Below are positions 8,402 through 15,503 of a stretch of DNA of 42,408 nucleotides, in pieces. The DNA comes from Paenibacillus pectinilyticus (GTDB lineage Bacteria > Bacillota > Bacilli > Paenibacillales > NBRC-103111): positions 1 to 42,408 of the forward strand of contig NZ_LYPC01000001.1 in the NCBI RefSeq assembly GCF_001700435.1, given 5' to 3'. The notes beneath the pieces were generated by a model. The model made no database searches and was not told the origin of the DNA. It worked only from the letters and a program-made list of their open reading frames with translations. How positions within the stretch are numbered: the first letter of the stretch is position 1; every line of letters starts with the position of its first letter. The position numbers and the translations under genes were made by a program.

Positions 8402-9277
8402 CTAGCCTTTTACAGAGCCAATCAGCATGCCTTGTTCAAAGTACTTTTGAATGAATGGGTAAATGATGAGCATAGGTAACGCCACGATGATAATAGCGGC
8501 CATTTGTATCCCTATCGTAGGCGGAGGTGTTGAACCTGCCGCTTCAAGCAGCTCTGGCGGAAGACTGGAGCTTGCAATAATCGTACGAAGTACGAGCTGG
8601 ACAGGCGCTTTGTGCCAATCTGTCACATAGAGCATCGCATTAAAGAAATCGTTCCAATAGACGACCAGATAGAGCAGTCCGATCGTCGCTATGACGGGTT
8701 TGGATAAGGGCAGCACAATCTGCCACAATACTCTGAACTCCGATGCCCCATCGATGGAAGCTGATTCCCGCAAGCTCTCAGGGATGCCTTCGAAAAATGA
8801 TTTCATAATGATCATGTTAAACGCACTAAAGGCCATCACTAAGATCAGCACATAGTTCGTATTGAGTAATCCTAACTGTTTAATGGTGATATAAGTAGGA
8901 ATCATTCCGCCTTTGAATAACATGGTGAATATAAAAAACAACATGATGATCCGCCGGCCGGGCAGCTTCTTCTCGGCCAACGAGTAAGACGCTGTTACTG
9001 TAAGGAAGAGTGCAAGTAAGACCCCACCCGCCGTATTGCGAACCGTATTGCCGTACGCAGCATAGATAAGGGAACCTTCCTGAAGCAAGTACTTGTAATA
9101 CTCCAAACTAAAGGAGGTTGGAACAAGAATCAATCCATTTTTCTCGCTGAATATATGGTACGGCGTAACGGATACGGAAATCACATACCAGAATGGCAGC
9201 ACAACAATCATTGTTAATAACGTGAGTACGATATAATTCGAGGAGACAAAGGCCTTCTCACCTTTCGTAAGCTTCAT
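8402..9277 (-). CDS. Sugar ABC transporter permease, YtcP/MalG type
   Basis: A 291-residue membrane protein with six predicted helices. The EAA loop that contacts the ATPase reads ESLRESASIDGASEF..W..VLPLSKP near residue 190, as in carbohydrate importers of the CUT1 group. The C-terminus QKYFEQGMLIGSVKG is typical of YtcP-type permeases. The start follows GGGAAGAGAAGCA. It lies 17 bases after the LplB-like permease, so both are in one transcript and form the heterodimeric channel for the lipoprotein encoded next. Confidence 0.93.
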   Translation of the reverse strand: MKLTKGEKAFVSSNYIVLTLLTMIVVLPFWYVISVSVTPYHIFSEKNGLILVPTSFSLEYYKYLLQEGSLIYAAYGNTVRNTAGGVLLALFLTVTASYSLAEKKLPGRRIIMLFFIFTMLFKGGMIPTYITIKQLGLLNTNYVLILVMAFSAFNMIIMKSFFEGIPESLRESASIDGASEFRVLWQIVLPLSKPVIATIGLLYLVVYWNDFFNAMLYVTDWHKAPVQLVLRTIIASSSLPPELLEAAGSTPPPTIGIQMAAIIIVALPMLIIYPFIQKYFEQGMLIGSVKG

Positions 9278-9294
9278 TGCTTCTCTTCCCTTTC

Positions 9295-10245
9295 TCAGAA
9301 AATGCCGGAATCATTGATACGCTTGGCGAACTGATTGGCGACCAGCATCATCACCAGCCCGATTACGCCCTTGATGACGTCTGCCGCAGCGGCAAGACTG
9401 AGATTGAATTGCTCGATACCAACCCGGTAAATATACGTATCCAGGATATCTCCCACTTCAAAGACCATCGGATTGTACAAGTTGATAACCTGATCTAACC
9501 CAGCGCTCATGATATATCCGACTCGCAAGATGAAGATGACAATGATTGTGCTCATAATCCCCGGCAACGTGATATGAATAACGCGTCCAAACCGTGTGGC
9601 TCCATCCACAATTGCTGCTTCGTACACTTCTGGATTGATTCCCGCTATGGCGGCAATATAGATGATGGCTGCCCAGCCCATCTCTTTCATCGCATCCGTC
9701 ACAACAAGAATCGTTTGGAAATAAGCGGGTTCGACGAGCAGATAAGTAGGATTGCCACCGAAAAATTCGATGATTTTATTAATGACACCCGTTTCCGGTG
9801 AAAGGAGCAGTGTGATAATCCCCCCATAGACGACCCAAGACACAAACCTCGGGAGATAAACGGCTGTTTGCAGCGTCTTTTTGAACCAAGCGACGCGAAT
9901 TTCATTCAATGCAAGCGCTAACAGTATCGGGCAGAGAAAGCCGCTAATCATTTTGTAAAGGCTAATTAGCAGTGTATTCTTGAAGGCATGAAGGAACATA
10001 TCGGATTCAAACAACATCCGGAAATATTTGAATCCAACCCACTCACTCCCAGAAAATCCCTTAATCGCATTGTAATCCATGAACGCAATGCTAATGCCAT
10101 AAAGCGGGAGATAGTCAAAAATGAGAACCCAAGCAATCGCAGGCAGCAGTAAGACATATAACAGCTTATATTTCCATAACCTCCTTGTACGCTTCAGCAG
10201 TGGTTTCTTATTTATTTCGGTGATCTTAGCCGTCACCATCTCCAT
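9295..10245 (-). CDS. Sugar ABC transporter permease, LplB/MalF type
   Basis: A 316-residue permease with a short cytoplasmic N-terminus followed by six helices, the first at about residues 28-50. The EAA loop reads PEVYEAAIVDGATRFGRVIHITLPGI, matching the LplB group. It ends ANQFAKRINDSGIF, the characteristic LplB end. The ATG at 10245 lies eight bases after AGGAGG. It is the first gene of the minus-strand operon permease, permease, binding protein, kinase, regulator. A cre-like site lies about 40 bases upstream of the start. Confidence 0.93.
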   Translation of the reverse strand: MEMVTAKITEINKKPLLKRTRRLWKYKLLYVLLLPAIAWVLIFDYLPLYGISIAFMDYNAIKGFSGSEWVGFKYFRMLFESDMFLHAFKNTLLISLYKMISGFLCPILLALALNEIRVAWFKKTLQTAVYLPRFVSWVVYGGIITLLLSPETGVINKIIEFFGGNPTYLLVEPAYFQTILVVTDAMKEMGWAAIIYIAAIAGINPEVYEAAIVDGATRFGRVIHITLPGIMSTIIVIFILRVGYIMSAGLDQVINLYNPMVFEVGDILDTYIYRVGIEQFNLSLAAAADVIKGVIGLVMMLVANQFAKRINDSGIF

Positions 10246-10285
10246 CTCTTTATCCTCCTATCATGCCTCTTGCTGCACCCGTCTA

Positions 10286-10299
10286 AGAAAGTGTTTACA
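10286..10299 (-). promoter_or_regulatory. Probable cre site (CcpA operator) of the sugar importer operon
   Basis: On the minus strand the bases TGTAAACACTTTCT match the cre consensus TGWAARCGNTWWCW at all defined positions but one. It lies 41-54 bases upstream of the LplB-like start codon, a position that would cause glucose repression of the importer. A clear -35/-10 pair was not identified nearby. Confidence 0.6.
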
Positions 10300-10402
10300 T
10301 GATTTAGCTTATCGGAAATCGCTGATAACGAAAACCCGAGTGAAGGACAATAATACAGGGGAAAAGTCCGATCTGTTGAACAGCGAATGCTTCTGTTGGG
10401 AA

Positions 10403-10416
10403 CTAACGGGCGTTAG
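10403..10416. promoter_or_regulatory. 14-bp palindrome upstream of the importer operon
   Basis: CTAACG-GG-CGTTAG is a perfect dyad about 160 bases upstream of the importer start and next to the terminator of the Dabb gene. It may be an operator; nothing else supports it. Confidence 0.25.
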
Positions 10417-10421
10417 CACAA

Positions 10422-10469
10422 AACAAAGTAAGAGGCTTCCGGTCTATGCCGGAAGCCTCTTACTTTGTT
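10422..10469 (-). terminator. Terminator with a perfect 21-bp stem
   Basis: The arms 10422-10442 and 10449-10469 are perfectly complementary, with the loop TCTATG. The stem core is GAGGCTTCCGG/CCGGAAGCCTC. On the minus strand the stem ends in CTTTGTT and runs on into TTGTG. It begins three bases from the stop of the Dabb gene, so it ends that transcript. Confidence 0.8.
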
Positions 10470-10471
10470 GC

Positions 10472-10774
10472 TTAAACCTTAGGGTAATCCACTACAATTA
10501 CATTTTCAAGAATACCGTCCAGCGATTGCACGAATTCCTGATGAACCGGATGAGGACCATAGGAGCGCAGCGATGCAAGGTCATCAAATGTAACCCGTAA
10601 TCCGAGCGTGTAGCCATGCACGTTTTCGGTTTCTTCCGTTACATTGATGCCTGCACTAATGTCAACGATCCCTGGGATACGATCCCGAAATGAAAGTAAC
10701 TGATCTAGCAATTCCTTTTGCTTGACTGGCGTGATATTCGTATTAAACTTAAATACTACGAGATGTTCGAACAT
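10472..10774 (-). CDS. Dabb (stress-responsive A/B barrel) domain protein
   Basis: A 100-residue single-domain protein of the dimeric alpha/beta barrel family. It starts with FEHLVVFKF, has HGYTLGLRVTFDDLASL in the middle and ends HPVHQEFVQ..VIVVDYPKV, the usual Dabb pattern. Family members form small dimers; most have no known reaction. The start follows AAAGGAG. It has its own terminator and no evident partner gene. Confidence 0.88.
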   Translation of the reverse strand: MFEHLVVFKFNTNITPVKQKELLDQLLSFRDRIPGIVDISAGINVTEETENVHGYTLGLRVTFDDLASLRSYGPHPVHQEFVQSLDGILENVIVVDYPKV

Positions 10775-10856
10775 GGATATATGGCTCCTTTAAGATCATT
10801 ATACAGATCTACTAATTTCGATGTTTTACGTCAGTATCCTGTCAAACTATTCATTA

Positions 10857-11159
10857 TTATTTTAACTTGAATCTGAGTAGATGATCGGTCAAATGTTCTC
10901 TCTTTAAGATTTCAATTTGCTTGTTCCCTATTAGGTCGAAATGTGGGTATTCATCACGAAGATGTATGTAAGCTGGATTTAAATCATTCGCTATGCACCA
11001 TTCCTTCAATCGTTCCAGATCACAGCAGCCCACCTTAGTGATCGTCTTCACTCCTGGAAAGCGAGGTTCTACCCAATAATGTGTCAAAAAGGAAATTTCC
11101 CCCTGTGAACATTTGCTTTTCCATTCATTCAGTTCCTGTCTGGATATTCCGAAAGCCAT
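10857..11159 (-). CDS. YneQ-like small conserved protein
   Basis: A 100-residue soluble protein beginning MAFGISRQELNEWK and containing ISFLTHYWVEPRFPGVKTIT, a cysteine pair VGCCD and YPHFDLIGNKQIEILK. From memory this matches the YneQ group of Bacillales, proteins of about 100 residues with no known function. The frame extends to 11201, but the ATG at 11159 has AAGGAG nine bases upstream, whereas the earlier ATG does not. It is a stand-alone minus-strand gene. The function is unknown. Confidence 0.75.
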   Translation of the reverse strand: MAFGISRQELNEWKSKCSQGEISFLTHYWVEPRFPGVKTITKVGCCDLERLKEWCIANDLNPAYIHLRDEYPHFDLIGNKQIEILKREHLTDHLLRFKLK

Positions 11160-11321
11160 GTCATCAATCTCCTTTTCGGTCCAAACGTCCTTAATATGCA
11201 TTAGTATGAAACTTTTTCCTTGAAAATATCAGGCCGTCCCAGTGCCTCTTTAGATTGTTTTATATAACTATAGTTACCGTAAGCGGAATGATCAAGTCCG
11301 CCGACGAAGGTTTGCTTTTTC

Positions 11322-11765
11322 TTAAAACTTTCGATTGTAATATTGGTTGATGGAAATCCTTGTGAGAAGGATCATGATCAGTACCGCAAACAGAGTGATC
11401 GAAATCGTAACGTTAAAGAAGCCGAATACAATCGCTGCCAAAGAGACAGAAAACAAAGTCACATACAAACTCAAAGAATTCGCCTTATCCATGATCAGCT
11501 TCTTCCGTTCGTCATGCTCTTCGATGTATAGCTTCTTCAGCAACGATTCGTTTCGCAGCGCGGCACGCCACTTTTTCCCGATCACCAAAATGATGATCTG
11601 CATGCCGACAAAAATCCCGACTTGCACTCCGTGTACGAAATCCCCGGCATCGCTTTGGACCTTATACCCATATAGCGCAGTCAAAATAACGATCAGAGAA
11701 AACACGCCGGTTGCACCGATTAGCCATTTAAATCTCCGCGTTATAACCGCCCGATACTCTATCAT
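11322..11765 (-). CDS. Small integral membrane protein, partner of the XRE repressor
   Basis: A 147-residue protein with four predicted helices (about residues 13-32, 45-63, 95-115 and 118-137) and a charged loop between helices two and three. Its ATG overlaps the stop of the upstream HTH gene by four bases, so the two are translationally coupled. Small membrane proteins of this kind are very often found behind a 70-residue XRE repressor in Firmicutes; the membrane partner's role is not established. Confidence 0.8.
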   Translation of the reverse strand: MIEYRAVITRRFKWLIGATGVFSLIVILTALYGYKVQSDAGDFVHGVQVGIFVGMQIIILVIGKKWRAALRNESLLKKLYIEEHDERKKLIMDKANSLSLYVTLFSVSLAAIVFGFFNVTISITLFAVLIMILLTRISINQYYNRKF

Positions 11766-11974
11766 AATCCTTCAACCTCCACATCACTGAAATCAAATAC
11801 ATCTTCAATCCTCAAGTGAAAATATTTCGCAATTTTATAAGCAAGCACGAGCGAGGCAACATACTTCTCGTTCTCGAGCGAGGTTATCGTCTGACGTGTC
11901 ACGCCGACCGTAAGTGCAAGCTCCTCTTGACTGATCTTGTGCTTTTTACGCAGCTCCTGAATCCTCGTCTTCAT
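11762..11974 (-). CDS. XRE-family (Cro/CI) helix-turn-helix repressor
   Basis: A 70-residue protein made of little more than a helix-turn-helix domain: IQELRKKHKISQEELA, VGVTRQTITSLENEK and the tail KYFHLRIEDVFDF. This is the compact YozG/YgzD-like type. The start is preceded by a GAACGAGGATCAAG segment. It is first in a two-gene operon with a membrane protein, expressed from the promoter at 12025-12053 whose spacer carries a dyad suited to self-repression (inference). Confidence 0.9.
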   Translation of the reverse strand: MKTRIQELRKKHKISQEELALTVGVTRQTITSLENEKYVASLVLAYKIAKYFHLRIEDVFDFSDVEVEGL

Positions 11975-12024
11975 GATCTTGATCCTCGTTCCCCCACCAA
12001 ATGTATAGTTTACTTTACATTTTT

Positions 12025-12053
12025 AGTATAGTACGCTTTACCAATATTGTAAA
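12025..12053 (-). promoter_or_regulatory. Promoter and candidate operator of the XRE/membrane-protein operon
   Basis: On the minus strand TTTACA (12053-12048) and TATACT (12030-12025) are 17 bases apart. The -35 region lies within the dyad TTTAC-AATATTG-GTAAA, and further GTAAA/TTTAC copies follow downstream of the -10 (around 12010-12018). Repeated half-sites over a repressor gene's own promoter suggest autoregulation. Confidence 0.75.
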
Positions 12054-12128
12054 GCTGACTTTGCAAAAATCGCACATCTATAGCTTACTCCCTCGAAATC
12101 GAATTCCGGAGGAACTCCAAAAAATAAG

Positions 12129-12166
12129 AAAACACTACTGACACACTGTTGTCAGTAGTGTTTTTC
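12129..12166. terminator. Bidirectional terminator-like hairpin
   Basis: A 15-bp perfect stem (12129-12143 with 12150-12164, core ACACTACTGACA) with a six-base loop, an A-rich left flank and a T run on the right. No gene ends into it: it sits between the divergent XRE operon and the VOC gene. It may be an orphan terminator or may attenuate the plus-strand transcript of the VOC gene if transcription starts upstream. Confidence 0.7.
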
Positions 12167-12204
12167 TATAATCGGAGTAAGTATTCGTAAAGGAGTGGGA
12201 ACAA

Positions 12205-12279
12205 ATGCGAAGTTTATTGGCCCCTATTGATGCGATACCGATTTGTATCATTTATTATAGGAAGGATGTTATTTCATGA
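12205..12279 (+). CDS. Possible 24-residue leader peptide coupled to the VOC gene
   Basis: A small frame starts at an ATG preceded by AAAGGAG with a suitable spacer and reads MRSLLAPIDAIPICIIYYRK plus four residues. Its TGA stop overlaps the ATG of the VOC gene, an arrangement used for translational coupling. The peptide is hydrophobic in its second half. The VOC gene has its own AGGAAGG site, so the leader is not required for its translation. No homologue is known to me; it could be chance. Confidence 0.4.
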   Translation: MRSLLAPIDAIPICIIYYRKDVIS

Positions 12280-12680
12280 ATTTTACTTCTGTACGTATCA
12301 TTACCGACGACGTAGATCGTCTCGTCGAGTTCTATGAGAAAGTCTTGGGGGTTTCGGCGGAACGTCCCGCACCCGTCTTTGCCGAACTCGTTGTGCCATC
12401 ATGCACACTGGCGATCGGCCATTCCCAGACAGTGCAACTGTTCGGCGCTGGTTCCGCAGTAGCGGCCAACAATCACACTGTCATCATCGAGTTCCGCGTC
12501 AACGATGTCGATGCCGAATACGAGCGTTTAAAGCCGTTTATCCACGAGTGGGTAAAAGAACCAACCACGATGCCGTGGGGAAACCGTGCTGTGCTGTTTC
12601 GCGATCCCGACGGCAACCTGGTTAACCTCTTCGCGCCAGTGACCGAGGAAGCGATCAAACGATTCAGCGGTAGGCGTTGA
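12276..12680 (+). CDS. VOC-family (glyoxalase/bleomycin resistance fold) protein
   Basis: A 134-residue protein with two beta-alpha-beta-beta-beta units: SVRIITDDVDRLVEFYEKVLG at the N-terminus and HTVIIEFRVNDVDAEYERL..RAVLFRDPDGNLVNLF at the C-terminus. Family members are metal-dependent lyases, dioxygenases or drug-binding proteins; the metal glutamate expected near the end is not present in the usual ExNLVNLFxP place, so the activity cannot be assigned. The start follows AGGAAGG. It is the only plus-strand gene between 3883 and 24611. Confidence 0.88.
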   Translation: MNFTSVRIITDDVDRLVEFYEKVLGVSAERPAPVFAELVVPSCTLAIGHSQTVQLFGAGSAVAANNHTVIIEFRVNDVDAEYERLKPFIHEWVKEPTTMPWGNRAVLFRDPDGNLVNLFAPVTEEAIKRFSGRR

Positions 12681-12732
12681 CGGACTGTTGTGTTCAGTAT
12701 GTTTGAGAACTGCCTTTAAGATGTAGTTGCGA

Positions 12733-13539
12733 TCAATATTCGGAGGATTGCTTGTACATCATGATATACACTTGTTTGATAAATTCTCGCTCTTCCATGG
12801 ACAGTGTGTACATCTGTGGCTTCATATCACTAGGCATCTCGTTGAAGCTAAGCCAGGCCTGTTTCATTCCTTTAAGGATTTCTGGATCCCCCTGTGATCG
12901 GCGTGCGTTTAGTTCTGTTAAGGACCGTGCTAGGTTTTGAGCTTCCTGGCTACCCGGATCAGCTTTGGCTTCTACGAGCTGTTTGAGCTCAGCTCGGAAC
13001 TGGGTATATTGGAGAAACGATTCTTCGACGAACTCCTGATCCGCTAGCTTCCTCAGTGCCTCCTGTGAATATGAGTGTACAGCCAGATTACGCATCATCT
13101 TCCGTTCGTCGGGGGTCAAATATTTATTGACCCATTCCGGTTTTAATGCCATCTGCATAACCTCCATTATTTTGACGATCGAGTGATAGTCGACCGGGCT
13201 ACTCTTCTCCATGTTCTGCGTTTCCTCGATTGTAAGTATGATGGAATCGAGCTGCGCCCGTTTTTCCAGCAGCATGTCTTTTTGTGTTTGCAAAGCGGCA
13301 GAAAATTGTAATGGTCCCTTTTGAATCAAGATCTTAATTTGGCTGAGTGAGAAACCGAGATACTTCAGAGCCAAAATGTGTTGCATCTTGACGAGATCCT
13401 CGTTGGAGTACAATCGATATCCAGCCTGCGTATACTCTGAAGGAGAAAGAATGCCTTTTTTATCATAATATTGAAGCGTACGAACCGTAACGGACGACAT
13501 TTTGGCAAATTCGTTGGTATGGTAGTATCTTTGATCCAA
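12733..13539 (-). CDS. MerR-family regulator, TipAL type
   Basis: A 268-residue regulator. The N-terminal 70 residues are a MerR winged helix (YHTNEFAKMSSVTVRTLQYYD, then GYRLYSNEDL), followed by a long dimerisation helix (about residues 75-120) and a TipAS-like ligand-binding domain. TipAL proteins bind diverse drugs and activate exporters or themselves. I chose the TTG at 13539, which lies seven bases after AGGAGG; the ATG at 13560 would lie upstream of the predicted transcription start. The promoter has the 19-base spacer diagnostic of MerR activation. No exporter gene is adjacent, so its targets are unknown. Confidence 0.9.
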   Translation of the reverse strand: MDQRYYHTNEFAKMSSVTVRTLQYYDKKGILSPSEYTQAGYRLYSNEDLVKMQHILALKYLGFSLSQIKILIQKGPLQFSAALQTQKDMLLEKRAQLDSIILTIEETQNMEKSSPVDYHSIVKIMEVMQMALKPEWVNKYLTPDERKMMRNLAVHSYSQEALRKLADQEFVEESFLQYTQFRAELKQLVEAKADPGSQEAQNLARSLTELNARRSQGDPEILKGMKQAWLSFNEMPSDMKPQMYTLSMEEREFIKQVYIMMYKQSSEY

Positions 13540-13561
13540 GCCACATCCTCCTTTCTCCATT

Positions 13562-13592
13562 AATTTAAAGTATGACGTTGCGTCGTACTCAA
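13562..13592 (-). promoter_or_regulatory. MerR-type promoter with 19-bp spacer and dyad operator
   Basis: Minus strand: TTGAGT (13592-13587), 19 bases, TAAATT (13567-13562). The spacer carries the near-perfect dyad GTACGACG-CAA-CGTCATAC (13588-13570, one mismatch). Overlong spacers with a central dyad are the hallmark of MerR-controlled promoters, which the protein untwists. This implies positive autoregulation of the MerR gene. Confidence 0.8.
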
Positions 13593-13700
13593 GCTTTTTT
13601 TATATGTAAGAGACCTGATTCTTTAAGTGATCCTTATCTACAAGTCCCATCTCTGAACCATCACTATGAAAAGTGAAAAGCTACTCACGTCAAACTATTT

Positions 13701-13782
13701 CGTTTGTTCAACTATCCTGCCAGTGAGTAAAGGCTGCCGATTATGCCGGCAGCCTTTGATCATGTTGCTTATTGAACAAACG
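13701..13782 (-). terminator. Terminator hairpin inside a larger inverted repeat
   Basis: The inner stem AAAGGCTGCCG (13729-13739) pairs with CGGCAGCCTTT (13747-13757). It is flanked by CGTTTGTTCAA (13701-13711) and its exact complement TTGAACAAACG (13772-13782). The inner stem probably ends the nucleotidyltransferase transcript; the outer arms are unexplained. ACTCAC/GTGAGT (13683-13688, 13723-13728) gives an alternative pairing. Confidence 0.65.
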
Positions 13783-13820
13783 TTTCTCGTTAATTTAAGA
13801 GTCCAATAACTATTATGGTA

Positions 13821-14606
13821 TTAAATATCAGCTACTGGCACATGTCCCGTCATCCAGTTCAACTCGCTATCCAGCATAAATCGAATATGCCAGCCTTTCT
13901 CTGACTTAGGCCATGGATGGAATTGTGTAACACTCTCATATAAAGCCTCAACGTTTTCCTTCGATTTATGTTTCAATACGTTATTCATCCGCAGGACAAG
14001 ATCATCCGGTTTGTTAGTAACGCCTTCTAGCACTTTCATAAACCATTTATGATAAGGATAGACAACTTCGTTACAGGACAAAATGAGCCTTCCCGCAAAT
14101 AAAACGAAATTCGTCACCGAGAATTCAATCACATAGGATTCGTTCTTTTTTAAACCTTCGTAGAACATCCATCTCCATCCTTCAAATTGAGCATGAAATT
14201 TTTCCAACACTTCATTTTTCCGCTCAATTGGATAGCGTGAAGCCGCTTTTACCAACTCTTCTAGGCCGTTTATTTCGCTATAACTCACTATTGCATCCTT
14301 GAAGGCAAACCGAGCTGGTTCGCTGCCAGATTCGGCTACCTTTTTAATGTACGAAACCGAGGTATATTTCCCATCCACATAGCCGCCATCATAAGGCGTT
14401 GACTCTGTTTCATGGTAATGAATATCTCCTCTTGCTAATAGCGAAAGATAACCGTCATCCGAAACAACCAGCATAAGGTCTATATCCGAATCTTCTTTTG
14501 CAAAACCATGCGCAACGGAGCCGCCTACAATGACAGCCAGTATCTCTTCCTTGGCCTTGAGTTTGTTTGTAACCATGTTAATGGCTGTTTGGTGATGTGG
14601 ATACAT
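13821..14606 (-). CDS. Nucleotidyltransferase-domain protein
   Basis: A 261-residue protein with an N-terminal NTP_transf_2 domain: GGSVAHGFAKEDSDIDLMLV gives the GS motif and the DxD metal pair typical of the polymerase-beta-like superfamily, such as kanamycin nucleotidyltransferase. The C-terminal two thirds are helical and resemble the kinetochore-like or HI0074-type tail only loosely. The substrate could be an aminoglycoside, another small molecule or a protein; nothing in the sequence decides. The start follows AAAGGAG. The acetyltransferase gene lies 26 bases upstream, so both could share one transcript, a pairing suggestive of antibiotic modification (inference). Confidence 0.82.
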   Translation of the reverse strand: MYPHHQTAINMVTNKLKAKEEILAVIVGGSVAHGFAKEDSDIDLMLVVSDDGYLSLLARGDIHYHETESTPYDGGYVDGKYTSVSYIKKVAESGSEPARFAFKDAIVSYSEINGLEELVKAASRYPIERKNEVLEKFHAQFEGWRWMFYEGLKKNESYVIEFSVTNFVLFAGRLILSCNEVVYPYHKWFMKVLEGVTNKPDDLVLRMNNVLKHKSKENVEALYESVTQFHPWPKSEKGWHIRFMLDSELNWMTGHVPVADI

Positions 14607-14632
14607 CAGGAATGACTCCTTTAATGATGAGA

Positions 14633-15232
14633 TTATGGTTGTACCTTACGGTTTTTGTAGTAGTACATTTTGTCTTCCTCCGTAATTTGCCGCAGTACTT
14701 TGCAAGGACTCCCGACAGCTACTACATTGGGCGGAATATCCTTCGTGACAATGCTTCCTGCGCCTATTACACTGTTCTTACCTATAGTAACACCTGGATT
14801 AATGACGGCGCCGCTTCCAATCCATACATTGTCTTCAATAACAACTGGAAATGCATACATTTGCCCTGTTGCCCGCAATTCTGCATCAATAGGATGCCCT
14901 GTCGTAGATATCGTAACATTCGGTGCAAATAAGACGCCATTGCCAATCGTAACTGTTGTATCATCCACGATTGTAAGATTGAAGTTTGCATAGACATCAT
15001 TACCAACAAATGTGTTAGAACCATAAGCAAAGTGAATCGGAGGTTCAATCCAGCAATTTACACCCAAGCTCCCGAAAAGCTGCTTTGCCAATTCTTCACG
15101 TTTGGCCACTTCAGACGGTCTTGTTTGGTTAAAGTCATATACTAGCTCTTTCCCCCTAAGCCGTTCCTCTGGCAAGCCTTCCCCCATATCCGTAAACAAT
15201 AATCCATTCTTTATATTTTCACGCTGTGACAT
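14633..15232 (-). CDS. Sugar O-acetyltransferase, maltose/galactoside type
   Basis: A 199-residue left-handed beta-helix acetyltransferase of the LacA/Maa group, transferring acetyl from acetyl-CoA to a sugar hydroxyl. The N-terminal helical Mac domain spans about residues 6-60. Hexapeptide repeats follow (VYANFNLTIVDD, TIGNGVLFAPNV, VWIGSGAVINPGVTIGKNSVIGAGSIV). The catalytic histidine is in TTGHPID, and the end IPPNVVAVGSPCKVLR is characteristic. ATG 15232 is chosen because AAAGGA lies nine bases upstream; the ATG at 15241 touches that ribosome site. It precedes the nucleotidyltransferase gene. Confidence 0.92.
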   Translation of the reverse strand: MSQRENIKNGLLFTDMGEGLPEERLRGKELVYDFNQTRPSEVAKREELAKQLFGSLGVNCWIEPPIHFAYGSNTFVGNDVYANFNLTIVDDTTVTIGNGVLFAPNVTISTTGHPIDAELRATGQMYAFPVVIEDNVWIGSGAVINPGVTIGKNSVIGAGSIVTKDIPPNVVAVGSPCKVLRQITEEDKMYYYKNRKVQP

Positions 15233-15273
15233 TTCTAACATTCCTTTCTACATAAATGTATTTCTCACTCACA

Positions 15274-15308
15274 TTTGTTAAGTGTAACAAACTAATGTAA
15301 CTATTCAA
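15274..15308 (-). promoter_or_regulatory. Promoter and palindromic operator of the acetyltransferase gene
   Basis: Minus strand: TTGAAT (15308-15303), 16 bases, TACACT (15286-15281). The -10 box sits in the middle of a perfect inverted repeat, TTTGTTA-AGTG-TAACAAA (15274-15291). A dyad centred on the -10 is a typical repressor site. Confidence 0.65.
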
Positions 15309-15432
15309 AGAATAACTGGTGATCCCCGAATAATATCTGTACCTTGCTATAGTGCCCAATACTTCTATAAGTTCACTCAAGACAAATAGCCGACGGTTCC
15401 GCAATACATTACCCTATTCCATTCCCGACTCG

Positions 15433-15469
15433 AAAAAAACAAAAAATCCAGCGCATCAAAACGCTGGGT
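15433..15469 (-). terminator. Rho-independent terminator
   Basis: On the minus strand CCAGCG (15467-15462) and CGCTGG (15453-15448) form a six-base-pair GC stem with an eight-base loop, followed by a T-rich tract of about 14 bases. It lies 35 bases after the stop of the 15504-15806 gene. Confidence 0.8.
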
Positions 15470-15503
15470 TTCCAAAAGAATAATCATTTATTGATGGGTT
15501 GTT

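Noticed and set aside
12060..12275. Riboswitch or T-box upstream of the VOC gene
   Set aside because: Only one terminator-like hairpin is present; no specifier, antiterminator or conserved aptamer core could be read.
15219..15404. 61-codon minus-strand frame upstream of the acetyltransferase
   Set aside because: It overlaps the acetyltransferase start in another frame and covers its predicted promoter and operator.
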